Source: Ruegeria pomeroyi (lineage in GTDB: Bacteria; Pseudomonadota; Alphaproteobacteria; Rhodobacterales; Rhodobacteraceae). From it: DNA of 64,000 nucleotides. The stretch lies in NCBI RefSeq assembly GCF_021405525.1, contig NZ_JAGQAG010000004.1, positions 277,882 through 341,881 of the forward strand, in the 5' to 3' direction. The notes under the pieces were generated by a model that did no database searches, was not told where the DNA came from, and saw nothing but the letters and a program-made list of their open reading frames with translations. The stretch's first letter is position 1, and each line of letters starts with the position of its first letter. The position numbers and the translations under genes were made by a program. Positions 8,095-14,452 of the stretch are shown piece by piece.

Positions 8095-8280
8095 TTAAAT
8101 ACGCGCCGCCGACGATCGCGGTCCCGCCACCAACCAGGCGATAAAACCCAGAACGGGCAAAATCAAGATTGCCAGAACCCAGACAATTTTACCTGCTGTC
8201 GAGGAGTTGGACCCCAAGACCTGGATGATTGCATAAATGTCAGCAACCAGCACAAGAAGACCGATAAGACCATATTCCAT
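8095..8280 (-). CDS. PLDc_N domain small membrane protein
   Basis: 61-aa protein with two TM helices (YGLIGLLVLVADIYAIIQVL and KIVWVLAILILPVLGFIAWLVAG) joined by a short polar loop. The pattern W-x2-x-I-L-I-L-P-V-L-G-F-I-x-W is the signature of the phospholipase D N-terminal domain found alone in many small stress-linked proteins. It is not an enzyme by itself. It has its own exact EcfG-type promoter (8311-8335) and its own terminator. Confidence 0.88.
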   Translation of the reverse strand: MEYGLIGLLVLVADIYAIIQVLGSNSSTAGKIVWVLAILILPVLGFIAWLVAGPRSSAARI

Positions 8281-8310
8281 TTCATTCTCCTATTTTATCC
8301 TTGAGTTTAT

Positions 8311-8335
8311 AACGGCACAGATCAAATTTTGTTCC
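8311..8335 (-). promoter_or_regulatory. EcfG-type promoter of PLDc_N gene
   Basis: Minus strand: GGAAC (8335-8331), 16-nt spacer, CGTT (8314-8311), 30 bp before the ATG at 8280. Confidence 0.78.
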
Positions 8336-8429
8336 CAAAAAGGCGAATTTTTATCTGAGCGCTTCAACACTTTGAAACGCGATGAGCCGCGCCAATGGCG
8401 CAGCTCTTTTCCCTTGTATCAAGCGCCGA

Positions 8430-8711
8430 TCAATAACGCTTGCGCAATGCCAGGCCCAGAAGAACGCCGATGCCCACAGCGCCCGCCACGGTCAACGCGG
8501 GATTCTTCGCGACAAAAGCCTGCCCATCCTTGGAAATGCGCTGGACCTGCTCCGATCCGTATTTCAGACCCGCGTCCAGCTGTTCGTTCAGTTGCTGGAA
8601 AGACTGTGCGGCCGTGGCCTTGACGCGCTCTGCGATCTCTTCGGCGCTTGCGCCCTCCGACATTGCTGTCTTCCCGTTGGCCAGTTGTTCAGATTGTTTT
8701 GCAACGGTCAT
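8430..8711 (-). CDS. DUF883/YqjD family protein
   Basis: 93-aa protein: a soluble amphipathic helix region (residues 20-65, VKATAAQSFQQLNEQLDAGLKYGSEQ) and a C-terminal anchor with the motif FVAKNPALTVAGAVGIGVLLGLALRKRY, matching the ElaB/YqjD/DUF883 pattern. It follows the DUF1328 gene by 47 bp with no promoter recognised between them, so they are probably cotranscribed. Third member of this family within 2.5 kb. Confidence 0.82.
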   Translation of the reverse strand: MTVAKQSEQLANGKTAMSEGASAEEIAERVKATAAQSFQQLNEQLDAGLKYGSEQVQRISKDGQAFVAKNPALTVAGAVGIGVLLGLALRKRY

Positions 8712-8758
8712 TTGAAACTCCTTTTATTGCAGTAATTTACCTGTTCACTTGCTGTGGC

Positions 8759-8920
8759 TCAGCCTCTGAGGAGGCGAACCGCGAGCGAGATCACAAACAG
8801 CACCAGGAAAATCACGAACAGGATTTGCGCGATCCCGGCGGATGCGCCGGCGATTCCGCTGAACCCAAGCAATGCCGCGATCAGCGCGACGACCAGAAAC
8901 GTAAGTGCCCAACCTAGCAT
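8759..8920 (-). CDS. DUF1328 (YtjA-like) small membrane protein
   Basis: 53-aa protein that begins [19 protein letters not shown], continues with a Gly/Ala-rich turn ([11 protein letters not shown]) and ends in a second TM helix ([19 protein letters not shown]). This is the DUF1328 pattern, frequent in alphaproteobacterial stress loci. The ATG at 8920 follows GGAGAAGAG at a good distance; an upstream in-frame ATG at 8932 overlaps that ribosome site and is less likely. Function unknown. It is probably cotranscribed with the DUF883 gene at 8430-8711. Confidence 0.88.
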   Translation of the reverse strand: MLGWALTFLVVALIAALLGFSGIAGASAGIAQILFVIFLVLFVISLAVRLLRG

Positions 8921-8968
8921 TCTCTTCTCCATCAGTTATGCGCCGCGATTGGCGCTGTCTGAATCATT

Positions 8969-8993
8969 AACTCGTGGCCGGGAAACTTGTTCC
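8969..8993 (-). promoter_or_regulatory. Near-consensus EcfG-type promoter of DUF1328 gene
   Basis: Minus strand: GGAAC (8993-8989), 16-nt spacer, AGTT (8972-8969). One mismatch in the -10 element (A for C). It lies 48 bp before the DUF1328 start. Confidence 0.5.
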
Positions 8994-9024
8994 CTGTCAG
9001 TTATGAAATTCGAGGCGCAAAATC

Positions 9025-9052
9025 AAAAAAAGCGCAGCTAACCAGCTGCGCT
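9025..9052 (-). terminator. Rho-independent terminator after the 82-aa gene
   Basis: AGCGCAGCT, 4-nt loop, AGCTGCGCT (9031-9052), followed on the minus strand by TTTTTTT. It lies 20 bp after the stop of the gene at 9073-9321. Confidence 0.85.
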
Positions 9053-9072
9053 TTCTCCCGAAATGACAGATC

Positions 9073-9321
9073 TTAACTGCCTTCGCGGGCTGCTTCTTCG
9101 GGGCTCTGAATGTTGATGGTCGGCACGGTCACGGTAACCTCTTTGGTTCCGGTTTCGATTTCTCCGACCTCGGCGTCGAATTCAGGAAGCTGACCGCCTT
9201 CGACCGTTACATCAACATCAGGAAGACGCGTTTCCTGGGTCTGCTCGATATCGATCATATAGATACCGAAAATCAACAGAACCACGATTACGGCAGCGGC
9301 AATAAACACAGCGGGTTTCAT
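9073..9321 (-). CDS. Membrane-anchored acidic small protein, function unknown
   Basis: 82 aa: an N-terminal TM segment (MKPAVFIAAAVIVVLLIFGIYMI) then an acidic periplasmic tail rich in E, D, V and T (VDVTVEGGQLPEFDAEVGEIETGTKEVTVTVP). The short repeating V-x-V pattern suggests beta structure. I do not recognise a named family. An exact EcfG-type promoter lies 34 bp upstream and a clean terminator follows, so it is a one-gene stress transcript by prediction. Confidence 0.72.
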   Translation of the reverse strand: MKPAVFIAAAVIVVLLIFGIYMIDIEQTQETRLPDVDVTVEGGQLPEFDAEVGEIETGTKEVTVTVPTINIQSPEEAAREGS

Positions 9322-9354
9322 TGGTGTTTCCTTTCAAATCGTTTCTGAAGATTA

Positions 9355-9380
9355 AACGCCGATAATTCCCATTCGGTTCC
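9355..9380 (-). promoter_or_regulatory. EcfG-type promoter of the 82-aa membrane protein gene
   Basis: Minus strand: GGAAC (9380-9376), 17-nt spacer, CGTT (9358-9355). Confidence 0.78.
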
Positions 9381-9435
9381 TCGAAAACCGAAAGCGGTAA
9401 AGCTTCAAGTACCTGCAATGATCGTCACAAAGAAA

Positions 9436-9465
9436 CGGCCCCCGCGGGGATGGTTGCGGGGGCCG
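9436..9465 (-). terminator. Hairpin terminator after the Crp/Fnr gene
   Basis: CGGCCCCCGC / GCGGGGGCCG, a perfect 10-bp stem with a 10-nt loop, followed on the minus strand by TTTCTTTG. It lies about 145 bp after the stop of the Crp/Fnr-type regulator at 9610. Nothing else recognised in 9381-9609. Confidence 0.6.
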
Positions 9466-9609
9466 AGTTTTGGACCGGGTTTGGGGATGGGTCCAGACAC
9501 AGCTACGGGTTGCTGTCTTGAAACAAACGCGCACTCTCTAAAAAGGTTCCCACTCAACTAAACTTTTTCTGCTCAGGACGTACCGCAAGAGCGGCGGCTA
9601 TCTGGCGCG

Positions 9610-10335
9610 TCAAATCAGTGGGCGACGATGCACCTCGCTCTCTTCGCCAGCGATCCGTTCAAGCGCCTTTGGATCATGCACTGTCAGGGTTCCGTTTTGC
9701 CAACTCAAAACGCCATCCCTGCGCAAGACGGCCAGTTGCTTGTTCGTATGCACCAGCGACAGGCCAAGACCATCGGCCAGATCCTGCTGCCTGAAGGGCA
9801 AGGGCGCGGTGTTCTTGACAGCCTGGCCCGTCGCCTTGGCGCGATTAAAGAACCGAGCCATCGCCCAGGCGATTTTCTCATAGGCGGGCCGCTGGCCCAC
9901 CGTCGCCAATGCATCGCCCAGAAAGTGCTCTTCGACCGCCGCAAGATGTGCGATCGCAAAGGAACGTTCGGGATGCGCGCTGAACAATTCCCATATTGCG
10001 GCCCGGTTAAAGACGCACAGGGTCATCTCGGTGACCGCCTCGACCGAATGCCCCATTTCGCCCATGACGCCAGCCTGCAACCCCAGAAAGTCGCCGGGCA
10101 TGACAAACCCGACAACCTGCCGGCTGCCGTTTCTCAGCATCTTGTATTTCAGGCCCATACCCGATAGGGCCGTGAACAACTGGGGGGATCTCTCACCTTG
10201 AGACAGCAAATGAGTACCTGGCTCTGCCTGCATCTCGCCGGTTTTGAATTTTTGCATATAGTCGAGTTCTTCGCGACCAAATTCCAGAAACAGCGGCAGA
10301 CCGCGTAGCGGACATTTCTCACATTTGATTGTCAT
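9610..10335 (-). CDS. Crp/Fnr family transcriptional regulator
   Basis: 241-aa regulator: N-terminal cyclic-nucleotide-binding-like barrel (GTHLLSQGERSPQLFTALSGMGLKY ... GDFLGLQAG), a long dimer helix, and a C-terminal winged helix (LPFRQQDLADGLGLSLVHTNKQLAVLRRDGVL). The N-terminus has C5 and C8 (KCEKCPLRG) but lacks the four-Cys set of FNR, so an iron-sulfur cluster is not supported. The family often acts on stress or microaerobic genes in this order. It lies between stress genes but has no EcfG-type promoter that I can see. The target is unknown. Confidence 0.85.
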   Translation of the reverse strand: MTIKCEKCPLRGLPLFLEFGREELDYMQKFKTGEMQAEPGTHLLSQGERSPQLFTALSGMGLKYKMLRNGSRQVVGFVMPGDFLGLQAGVMGEMGHSVEAVTEMTLCVFNRAAIWELFSAHPERSFAIAHLAAVEEHFLGDALATVGQRPAYEKIAWAMARFFNRAKATGQAVKNTAPLPFRQQDLADGLGLSLVHTNKQLAVLRRDGVLSWQNGTLTVHDPKALERIAGEESEVHRRPLI

Positions 10336-10424
10336 TCGTACCTCCCTCGCAACGGTGCCAGCCTAAAGAGCGGCGATGGGTCGTGCTGCGGTCCACACAT
10401 TCGGCTTTGTTGAAACGTGCAAAT

Positions 10425-10448
10425 GGGGCCGCGTGACAACGCGACCCC
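10425..10448 (-). terminator. Hairpin terminator after the PRC-barrel gene
   Basis: GGGGCCGCGT / ACGCGACCCC with one mismatch and a 4-nt loop, 22 bp after the PRC-barrel stop. The following T-run is weak (ATTTGC). Confidence 0.5.
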
Positions 10449-10469
10449 GAAGACGCAGGCAAATGGCGA

Positions 10470-11012
10470 TCAGTTCCAGAAGCCTTCATCGACGTTTTCC
10501 AGCTGTTCCAGCTGTTCTTCGCTCATGCGGGTGACATAGGCATAAGTCTTGTCGTCAACGGCGACCAGTTTGACGTCGCTCACAGGGATCATGACATGCT
10601 TGTCGCCGATATCCAGGAAGCCGCCGATTTCCGCGACGATGCCCTTGAATTCGCCGTTCTTGCTCAGAACGATGTCTTCGATCTCGCCGATCTCTTTTAG
10701 CTTTTCGCTCATGTCGGCATAGGACCAGCTCATCCCCCAGCTTTCGTCATTGACCTCTTTCAGGCTGTAGATCGCACCACCGGTGATATCGCGGGTGCGG
10801 ATCAGGTCGGGGTTCTCGTCCAGCTTGGTGGTCATCGCGGTCGAGGTGTCGGCATTCATGATGGCCGGGCTGTGGGTGCTGCTCTCGGCCTGCGCCGCAG
10901 CGGCTGCCTCGGATGTGGCCGCGCCTTCGGTGGTCATCCCGGTGTCGCTGCCCGCATAAGCGGTGGTAGCAGTCAGAGCGGCAATTGCGGCGGTGGTTGT
11001 AAGGAACTTCAT
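10470..11012 (-). CDS. Exported PRC-barrel domain protein
   Basis: 180-aa secreted protein: signal peptide MKFLTTTAAIAALTATTAYA with a likely cut after AYA, an Ala/Ser/Thr-rich linker to about residue 60, then a PRC-barrel fold (TRDITGGAIYSLKEV ... IGEIEDIVLSKNGEFKGIVAEIGGFLDIGDKHVMIPVSDVKLV). PRC-barrels are small beta domains for protein-protein or RNA contact; periplasmic copies of this layout are common in alphaproteobacteria and unassigned. A perfect EcfG-type promoter lies 37 bp upstream. Confidence 0.85.
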   Translation of the reverse strand: MKFLTTTAAIAALTATTAYAGSDTGMTTEGAATSEAAAAAQAESSTHSPAIMNADTSTAMTTKLDENPDLIRTRDITGGAIYSLKEVNDESWGMSWSYADMSEKLKEIGEIEDIVLSKNGEFKGIVAEIGGFLDIGDKHVMIPVSDVKLVAVDDKTYAYVTRMSEEQLEQLENVDEGFWN

Positions 11013-11048
11013 GATCTACCTCTTGGTGTTGAGTGATTGTATCCAGAC

Positions 11049-11074
11049 AACGATCGAGTACCGTGGCCGGTTCC
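11049..11074 (-). promoter_or_regulatory. EcfG-type promoter of PRC-barrel gene
   Basis: Minus strand: GGAAC (11074-11070), 17-nt spacer, CGTT (11052-11049). Confidence 0.8.
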
Positions 11075-11116
11075 CTCGGTCCAAAAATTTTCTTTCACAA
11101 CATACTGATTTGAAAT

Positions 11117-11142
11117 AAAAAAGCCGCCCCTTACAGGGCGGC
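11117..11142 (-). terminator. Rho-independent terminator of ecfG
   Basis: GCCGCCC, 6-nt loop, GGGCGGC (11123-11142), followed on the minus strand by TTTTTTATTT. It lies 33 bp after the ecfG stop. Confidence 0.88.
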
Positions 11143-11175
11143 GTCTGTTAGAATGTTAGTAGCCAACAACAGGCA

Positions 11176-11724
11176 TCAAGCGGCGGGCTGTCTTCCGACG
11201 ATACCGGCGGTCACGCTGTCTGTCAGCTCCAATGCTTCGTCCTCGTCTAGATGCAGCAACTCGGCTAGTGTCGCCCTGGCCCGTCCCACACGGCTCTTGA
11301 TGGTTCCGACCGCGACCGCACAAGTCTCTGCGGCTTCCTCATAAGAAAAGCCTTCAACCCCGACCAACACCAAAGCTTCGCGTTGTGTATCGGGTAGCTT
11401 GCCAAACGCCTGCATGAAATCACGCAGGTTGAGGCGGCCGTCATGGTCTGGCTTCGATGCCAGCGCCAAGGACAAAGACCCATCCACGTCCTCCACTTCG
11501 CGCTGTCGCTTGCGACGCAGCGAATAGAAGGTGTTGCGCAGGATGGTGAACAGCCAGGCGCGCATGTTCGAACCGCGTTCAAACGAGTCGATATTGGTCC
11601 AGGCCTTGATCAAAGTGTCCTGAACCAAGTCGTCGGCGGTCGCGGCATTCCTGGTCAAGCTCATAGCAAAGGCCCGCAGCGCGCCCAAATGCTCGGTCAA
11701 TTCGTCTCTGGGGTCAGCGGTCAT
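11176..11724 (-). CDS. ecfG: General stress response ECF sigma factor EcfG
   Basis: 182-aa ECF sigma factor. Region 2 is visible as LRAFAMSLTRNAATADDLVQDTLIKAWTNIDSF followed by RAWLFTILRNTFYSLRRK; region 4 is LPDTQREALVLVGVEGFSYEEAAETCAVAVGTIKSRVGRARATL. Its position next to nepR and divergent phyR identifies it as EcfG, the sigma factor that directs RNA polymerase to GGAAC-N16/17-CGTT promoters under general stress. The frame extends to 11757, but the ATG at 11724 overlaps the nepR stop by 11 nt, the usual coupling, and is preferred. Autoregulated through the promoter at 11926-11950. Confidence 0.95.
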   Translation of the reverse strand: MTADPRDELTEHLGALRAFAMSLTRNAATADDLVQDTLIKAWTNIDSFERGSNMRAWLFTILRNTFYSLRRKRQREVEDVDGSLSLALASKPDHDGRLNLRDFMQAFGKLPDTQREALVLVGVEGFSYEEAAETCAVAVGTIKSRVGRARATLAELLHLDEDEALELTDSVTAGIVGRQPAA

Positions 11725-11890
11725 CGGCGCCACCCTCTTTCTTGCTGTCAACAGCACGAAGCTGGGCGAGCAGATCGGCGAACCGATCCGGAAGCGGTTC
11801 TTCGGCCAGTTGACCGAATGCTTTCTTCAGATTGCGGTCGATCTCCTCCATGATATGAGGCGCCGGTGGTGTGCGCTTGGAATCCGACAT
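11714..11890 (-). CDS. nepR: Anti-sigma factor NepR
   Basis: 58-aa protein whose middle reads IMEEIDRNLKKAFGQLAEEPLPDRFADLLAQL. This is the NepR core: two short helices that clamp EcfG and, when PhyR is phosphorylated, bind its sigma-like domain instead. The ATG is at 11890 and the TGA at 11716-11714, so the end overlaps the ecfG start by 11 nt. It has the canonical position between phyR (divergent) and ecfG. It shares the EcfG-type promoter at 11926-11950 with ecfG. Confidence 0.92.
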   Translation of the reverse strand: MSDSKRTPPAPHIMEEIDRNLKKAFGQLAEEPLPDRFADLLAQLRAVDSKKEGGADDR

Positions 11891-11917
11891 TTTTTGCCTC
11901 TATGCTCATTTATTCTC

Positions 11918-11943
11918 GGAACCATAACGCGCCTTGCAGCGTT
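11918..11943 (+). promoter_or_regulatory. EcfG-type promoter of phyR
   Basis: Plus strand: GGAAC (11918-11922), 17-nt spacer, CGTT (11940-11943), 38 bp before the phyR ATG. Together with the opposite promoter it forms a quasi-palindrome flanked by GGAACC and GGTTCC. Confidence 0.85.
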
Positions 11944-11950
11944 TGGTTCC
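11926..11950 (-). promoter_or_regulatory. EcfG-type promoter of nepR-ecfG
   Basis: Minus strand: GGAAC (11950-11946), 16-nt spacer, CGTT (11929-11926), 35 bp before the nepR ATG. It overlaps the phyR promoter on the other strand almost completely. Confidence 0.85.
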
Positions 11951-11981
11951 TGAAATACTCAAAAAAATCGGAGTTTCGTGA

Positions 11982-12797
11982 ATGAGCAACTCAACTGCAG
12001 CAGATGTCAGCACCCTGATCGGGGCAAACCTGCCTTATCTGCGTAGATATGCGCGCGCGCTTACCGGTCATCAGGACTCCGGAGACCGGTACGCCGCCGC
12101 GACGCTCGAAGCGATCATCAGTGATCCGACATTGTTCTCGGCAGAGCATGGATCGCCGAAGGTCGCGCTCTTCCGTGCCTTTCACGCCATTTGGAGCACC
12201 TCCGGTATGCCTGTCGATAGCTCGGGTGAAACCGGTCTTGCAGCGCGCGCGCAGGCGCACCTATCGCGGTTGACCGAGAACACGCGCGAGGCGTTGCTTC
12301 TCAATACGATAGAGGGGTTCACTCTCGATGAAGTCGCCCAGGTGATGCAGACGGAACCAAGCGAAGCGCAGGAGCTGGTGCAAACCGCACTTGCGGAAAT
12401 GAATGCCGCCGTTTCAGGCAAGGTGATGATCATCGAAGACGAAGCGGTGATCGCGATGGATCTGGAAAACATTGTTGCAGAGATGGGGCATGAGATCACA
12501 GGTGTCGCCCGGACCAAAAAGGGTGCCCTTGAACTGGCTGCCAAGAACGAGGCCGATCTGATCCTGTCGGATATCCAACTGGCCGACAACTCCAGCGGTA
12601 TCGACGCAGTCAATGACATTCTGTGCGAATTCGGTGATCGGCCGGTCATCTTCATCACGGCTTTTCCCGAGAGATTGTTGACAGGCAACGGTCCTGAACC
12701 GGCCTTTCTGATCTCGAAACCCTATACCGAGGACCAGGTTCGTTCGGCGGTCAGTCAAGCGATGTTTTTCGCTTCGACGGAAACCCTGAAGGCTTGA
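11982..12797 (+). CDS. phyR: General stress response anti-anti-sigma regulator PhyR
   Basis: 271-aa protein with the two-part PhyR layout: an N-terminal sigma-like domain (about 1-140, including LPYLRRYARALTGHQDSGDRY and the region-4-like LTENTREALLLNTIEGFTLDEVAQVM) and a C-terminal receiver (about 146-266) with acidic pocket E152-D153, phospho-acceptor D197 (LILSDIQL), T226 and K246 (LISKPYT). When phosphorylated, the sigma-like domain sequesters NepR and frees EcfG. Divergent from nepR-ecfG over a 91-bp intergenic with face-to-face EcfG promoters. Full length for the family. An IS6 terminal repeat begins 18 bp after the stop. Confidence 0.96.
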   Translation: MSNSTAADVSTLIGANLPYLRRYARALTGHQDSGDRYAAATLEAIISDPTLFSAEHGSPKVALFRAFHAIWSTSGMPVDSSGETGLAARAQAHLSRLTENTREALLLNTIEGFTLDEVAQVMQTEPSEAQELVQTALAEMNAAVSGKVMIIEDEAVIAMDLENIVAEMGHEITGVARTKKGALELAAKNEADLILSDIQLADNSSGIDAVNDILCEFGDRPVIFITAFPERLLTGNGPEPAFLISKPYTEDQVRSAVSQAMFFASTETLKA

Positions 12798-12815
12798 GCA
12801 GGATTGCTTTCACAG

Positions 12816-13110
12816 GGCTTTGTCGCAAACTTTGGCTGCGATTGAACGACGTCGTTGTTCTCGTTGTCTTAGACGGCCAGCGCCGCAAACTGGGCAAACG
12901 GGCAGAGTCCAGGAGTAATCTGCATCTTACGGATCATATTCGCCACCTCGATGCGCTCGAGCGTTGCCGACGCGGAGACGAAGGACTTGAAGCCCAGCAT
13001 CGGTCGAATGCGCTTCTTGATGATGCGGTGATCCTGCTCGACCATGTTGTTGAGATATTTGATCCGGACCATCTCGATCGGGATCGGGCATCCAAAACTC
13101 CGCAGCATGC
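12816..13110 (-). mobile_element. IS6-family remnant: right end and C-terminal transposase fragment
   Basis: The terminal sequence GGCTTTGTCGCAAA at 12816-12829 matches the IS6/IS26-type inverted repeat. From about 13110 down to 12869 on the minus strand the reading frame encodes the last ~80 residues of an IS6 transposase (MLRSFGCPIPIEMVRIKYLNN, then VEQDHRIIKKRIRPMLGFKSF), including the final catalytic Glu of the DDE set. The first two thirds of the transposase and the left end are missing. The fragment is fused in frame to a truncated alkaline phosphatase gene. Confidence 0.82.
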
Positions 13111-13378
13111 GGTTGGCCAGCGTGGTGTGGCCGACGACGGTTTCGGTGTTGGCGTGCGCGTGGTGGGCGTTGTCGAAATAGACGCCCTGATCCATCAGAT
13201 AGCGAAAGCCGCCCGGCCCGAATTGGTCGTAGTGGCGAAATGGCAGGTCGCCGCGCAGTTGATCCACAGTGATCTGGAGAATGAGGCGCGGCTTGTCCTC
13301 GGCGACTGCAGCGTTCGCCAAGGAAAACGCCAGGAACAAGATGCAACTGGCCATTTGGATAGGCTGTTTTACCAACAT
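13111..13378 (-). pseudogene. Alkaline phosphatase (PafA-like), 5' fragment truncated by IS6 sequence
   Basis: About 89 N-terminal residues remain: signal peptide (ASCILFLAFSLANAAVA), then KPRLILQITVDQLRGDLPFR, GPGGFRYLMDQGVYFDNAHHAHANTETVVGHTTLA. The Asp in VDQLRGD and the Thr in ANTE are the family's metal and nucleophile positions. The rest of the roughly 540-residue enzyme is gone; the frame continues into the IS6 transposase tail and stops at 12869. The start lies 55 bp after the DUF1254 gene, so it was probably the last gene of that operon. No function is expected for the fusion. Confidence 0.8.
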
Positions 13379-13433
13379 CGAAGGCTCCTTCCTCTCGTCG
13401 GTCGGCCCACGCGGTGCGCGGGCCGTGGCGTTA

Positions 13434-14435
13434 TCAGTTTACGGGCAGTATATCCGGGAACACCCAACTGCCATCAAGAACCTCGGCGCGCGGCTCATAG
13501 AGCCGGACCGTGTAGTTCCAACCCGACGTGACGGGGATGCAGTTGATACGCCCGTCCTCGCAGGCCCCAAAGTGAATGGTATAGGAGCCATCTGCGTTCG
13601 GCGTGGCGGAGGTGTTGTTGTAGCTGTTCCGCCCTAGATCGTTGGGCGCGAGGAAGCCGTCAGCGTCGTAAACGGTGATCGACCAAAACGCGTCCACCGG
13701 CACGTCCTGAAGCGTTACGGCGTGGGGGGTCTCACCGTCATTCTTGTCGACGGCGTCGACAAAGGCACTGGCCGTCGTGGCCGGCTGCCCTGCCCAGCCC
13801 GCCATCCCGATCAGATGGCCCAGCGGGTCCACCTCGTCGCGACGTCCAAAGGCGATGCTGGCATCGAGGCCAACGGCAGCGGCGAGGTCGCTAATCGCCT
13901 TACGCGCGTCAGCAAGGGCTTCGAGATCCCAGTCTGGCGCCTCGAAGGGGCCGCTTCCTCCACCGTCGAGACGTATCCCGTCCTGCACGGCATGGGCGCG
14001 CGCGGCATCGTCGGGGTCGCCCGCGTCGACAAAGGTGCGGAACAGGAGCATCGCGAAACGGGTTCCGACCTCGTCCTCGGTCAGTTCATAGGCACCTGGT
14101 TCAGCGTAGGCGAAGTTGTAGTGGTCCTGGCTGATCACCAGCACGGATTGAAACCGTCCGTCGCCCTCGGGCAGCGTCACCGTCACCGGTTCGGACAGGT
14201 CGATGACGGCGGCCGAATACAAGGTGTCCTGGTTGGGTCGGATGATCGGCTGCGGTTTGTCGGCGGCGGTTACTTCGCGCTCATGGGCAATCTCGCCGAC
14301 GCTGGTCCCGTTGGACTGCATGGTGAGCCGGAACATCGTATCGCTCTCGGCACGCATGAGGTTCTGAATCGTGATGTCCTCGGCGAGGACTGGTGCGGGT
14401 GCGCAGAGTGCAATGGCAAGAAGAAGATATCGCAT
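13434..14435 (-). CDS. Exported DUF1254/DUF1214 protein
   Basis: 333-aa protein: signal peptide (MRYLLLAIALCAPAPVLA), a DUF1254 N-terminal half with the phrase IIRPNQDTLYSAAVIDLSEPVTVTLP and VISQDHYNFAYAEPG, and a DUF1214 C-terminal half (VPVDAFWSITVYDADGFLAPNDLGRNSYNN ... YTIHFGACEDGRINCIPVTSGWNYTVRLYEPRAEVLDGSWVFP). The family is widespread and unassigned; members are exported. The frame opens upstream to 14540, but the ATG at 14435 follows AAAGGAC and begins the signal peptide. Close paralogue of the next gene upstream, 17 bp away. Confidence 0.85.
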   Translation of the reverse strand: MRYLLLAIALCAPAPVLAEDITIQNLMRAESDTMFRLTMQSNGTSVGEIAHEREVTAADKPQPIIRPNQDTLYSAAVIDLSEPVTVTLPEGDGRFQSVLVISQDHYNFAYAEPGAYELTEDEVGTRFAMLLFRTFVDAGDPDDAARAHAVQDGIRLDGGGSGPFEAPDWDLEALADARKAISDLAAAVGLDASIAFGRRDEVDPLGHLIGMAGWAGQPATTASAFVDAVDKNDGETPHAVTLQDVPVDAFWSITVYDADGFLAPNDLGRNSYNNTSATPNADGSYTIHFGACEDGRINCIPVTSGWNYTVRLYEPRAEVLDGSWVFPDILPVN

Positions 14436-14452
14436 AGACTTTGTCCTTTCTG

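Noticed and set aside
9610..10335. FNR with a [4Fe-4S] cluster
   Set aside because: Only two N-terminal Cys are seen in the needed region; the four-Cys pattern is absent.
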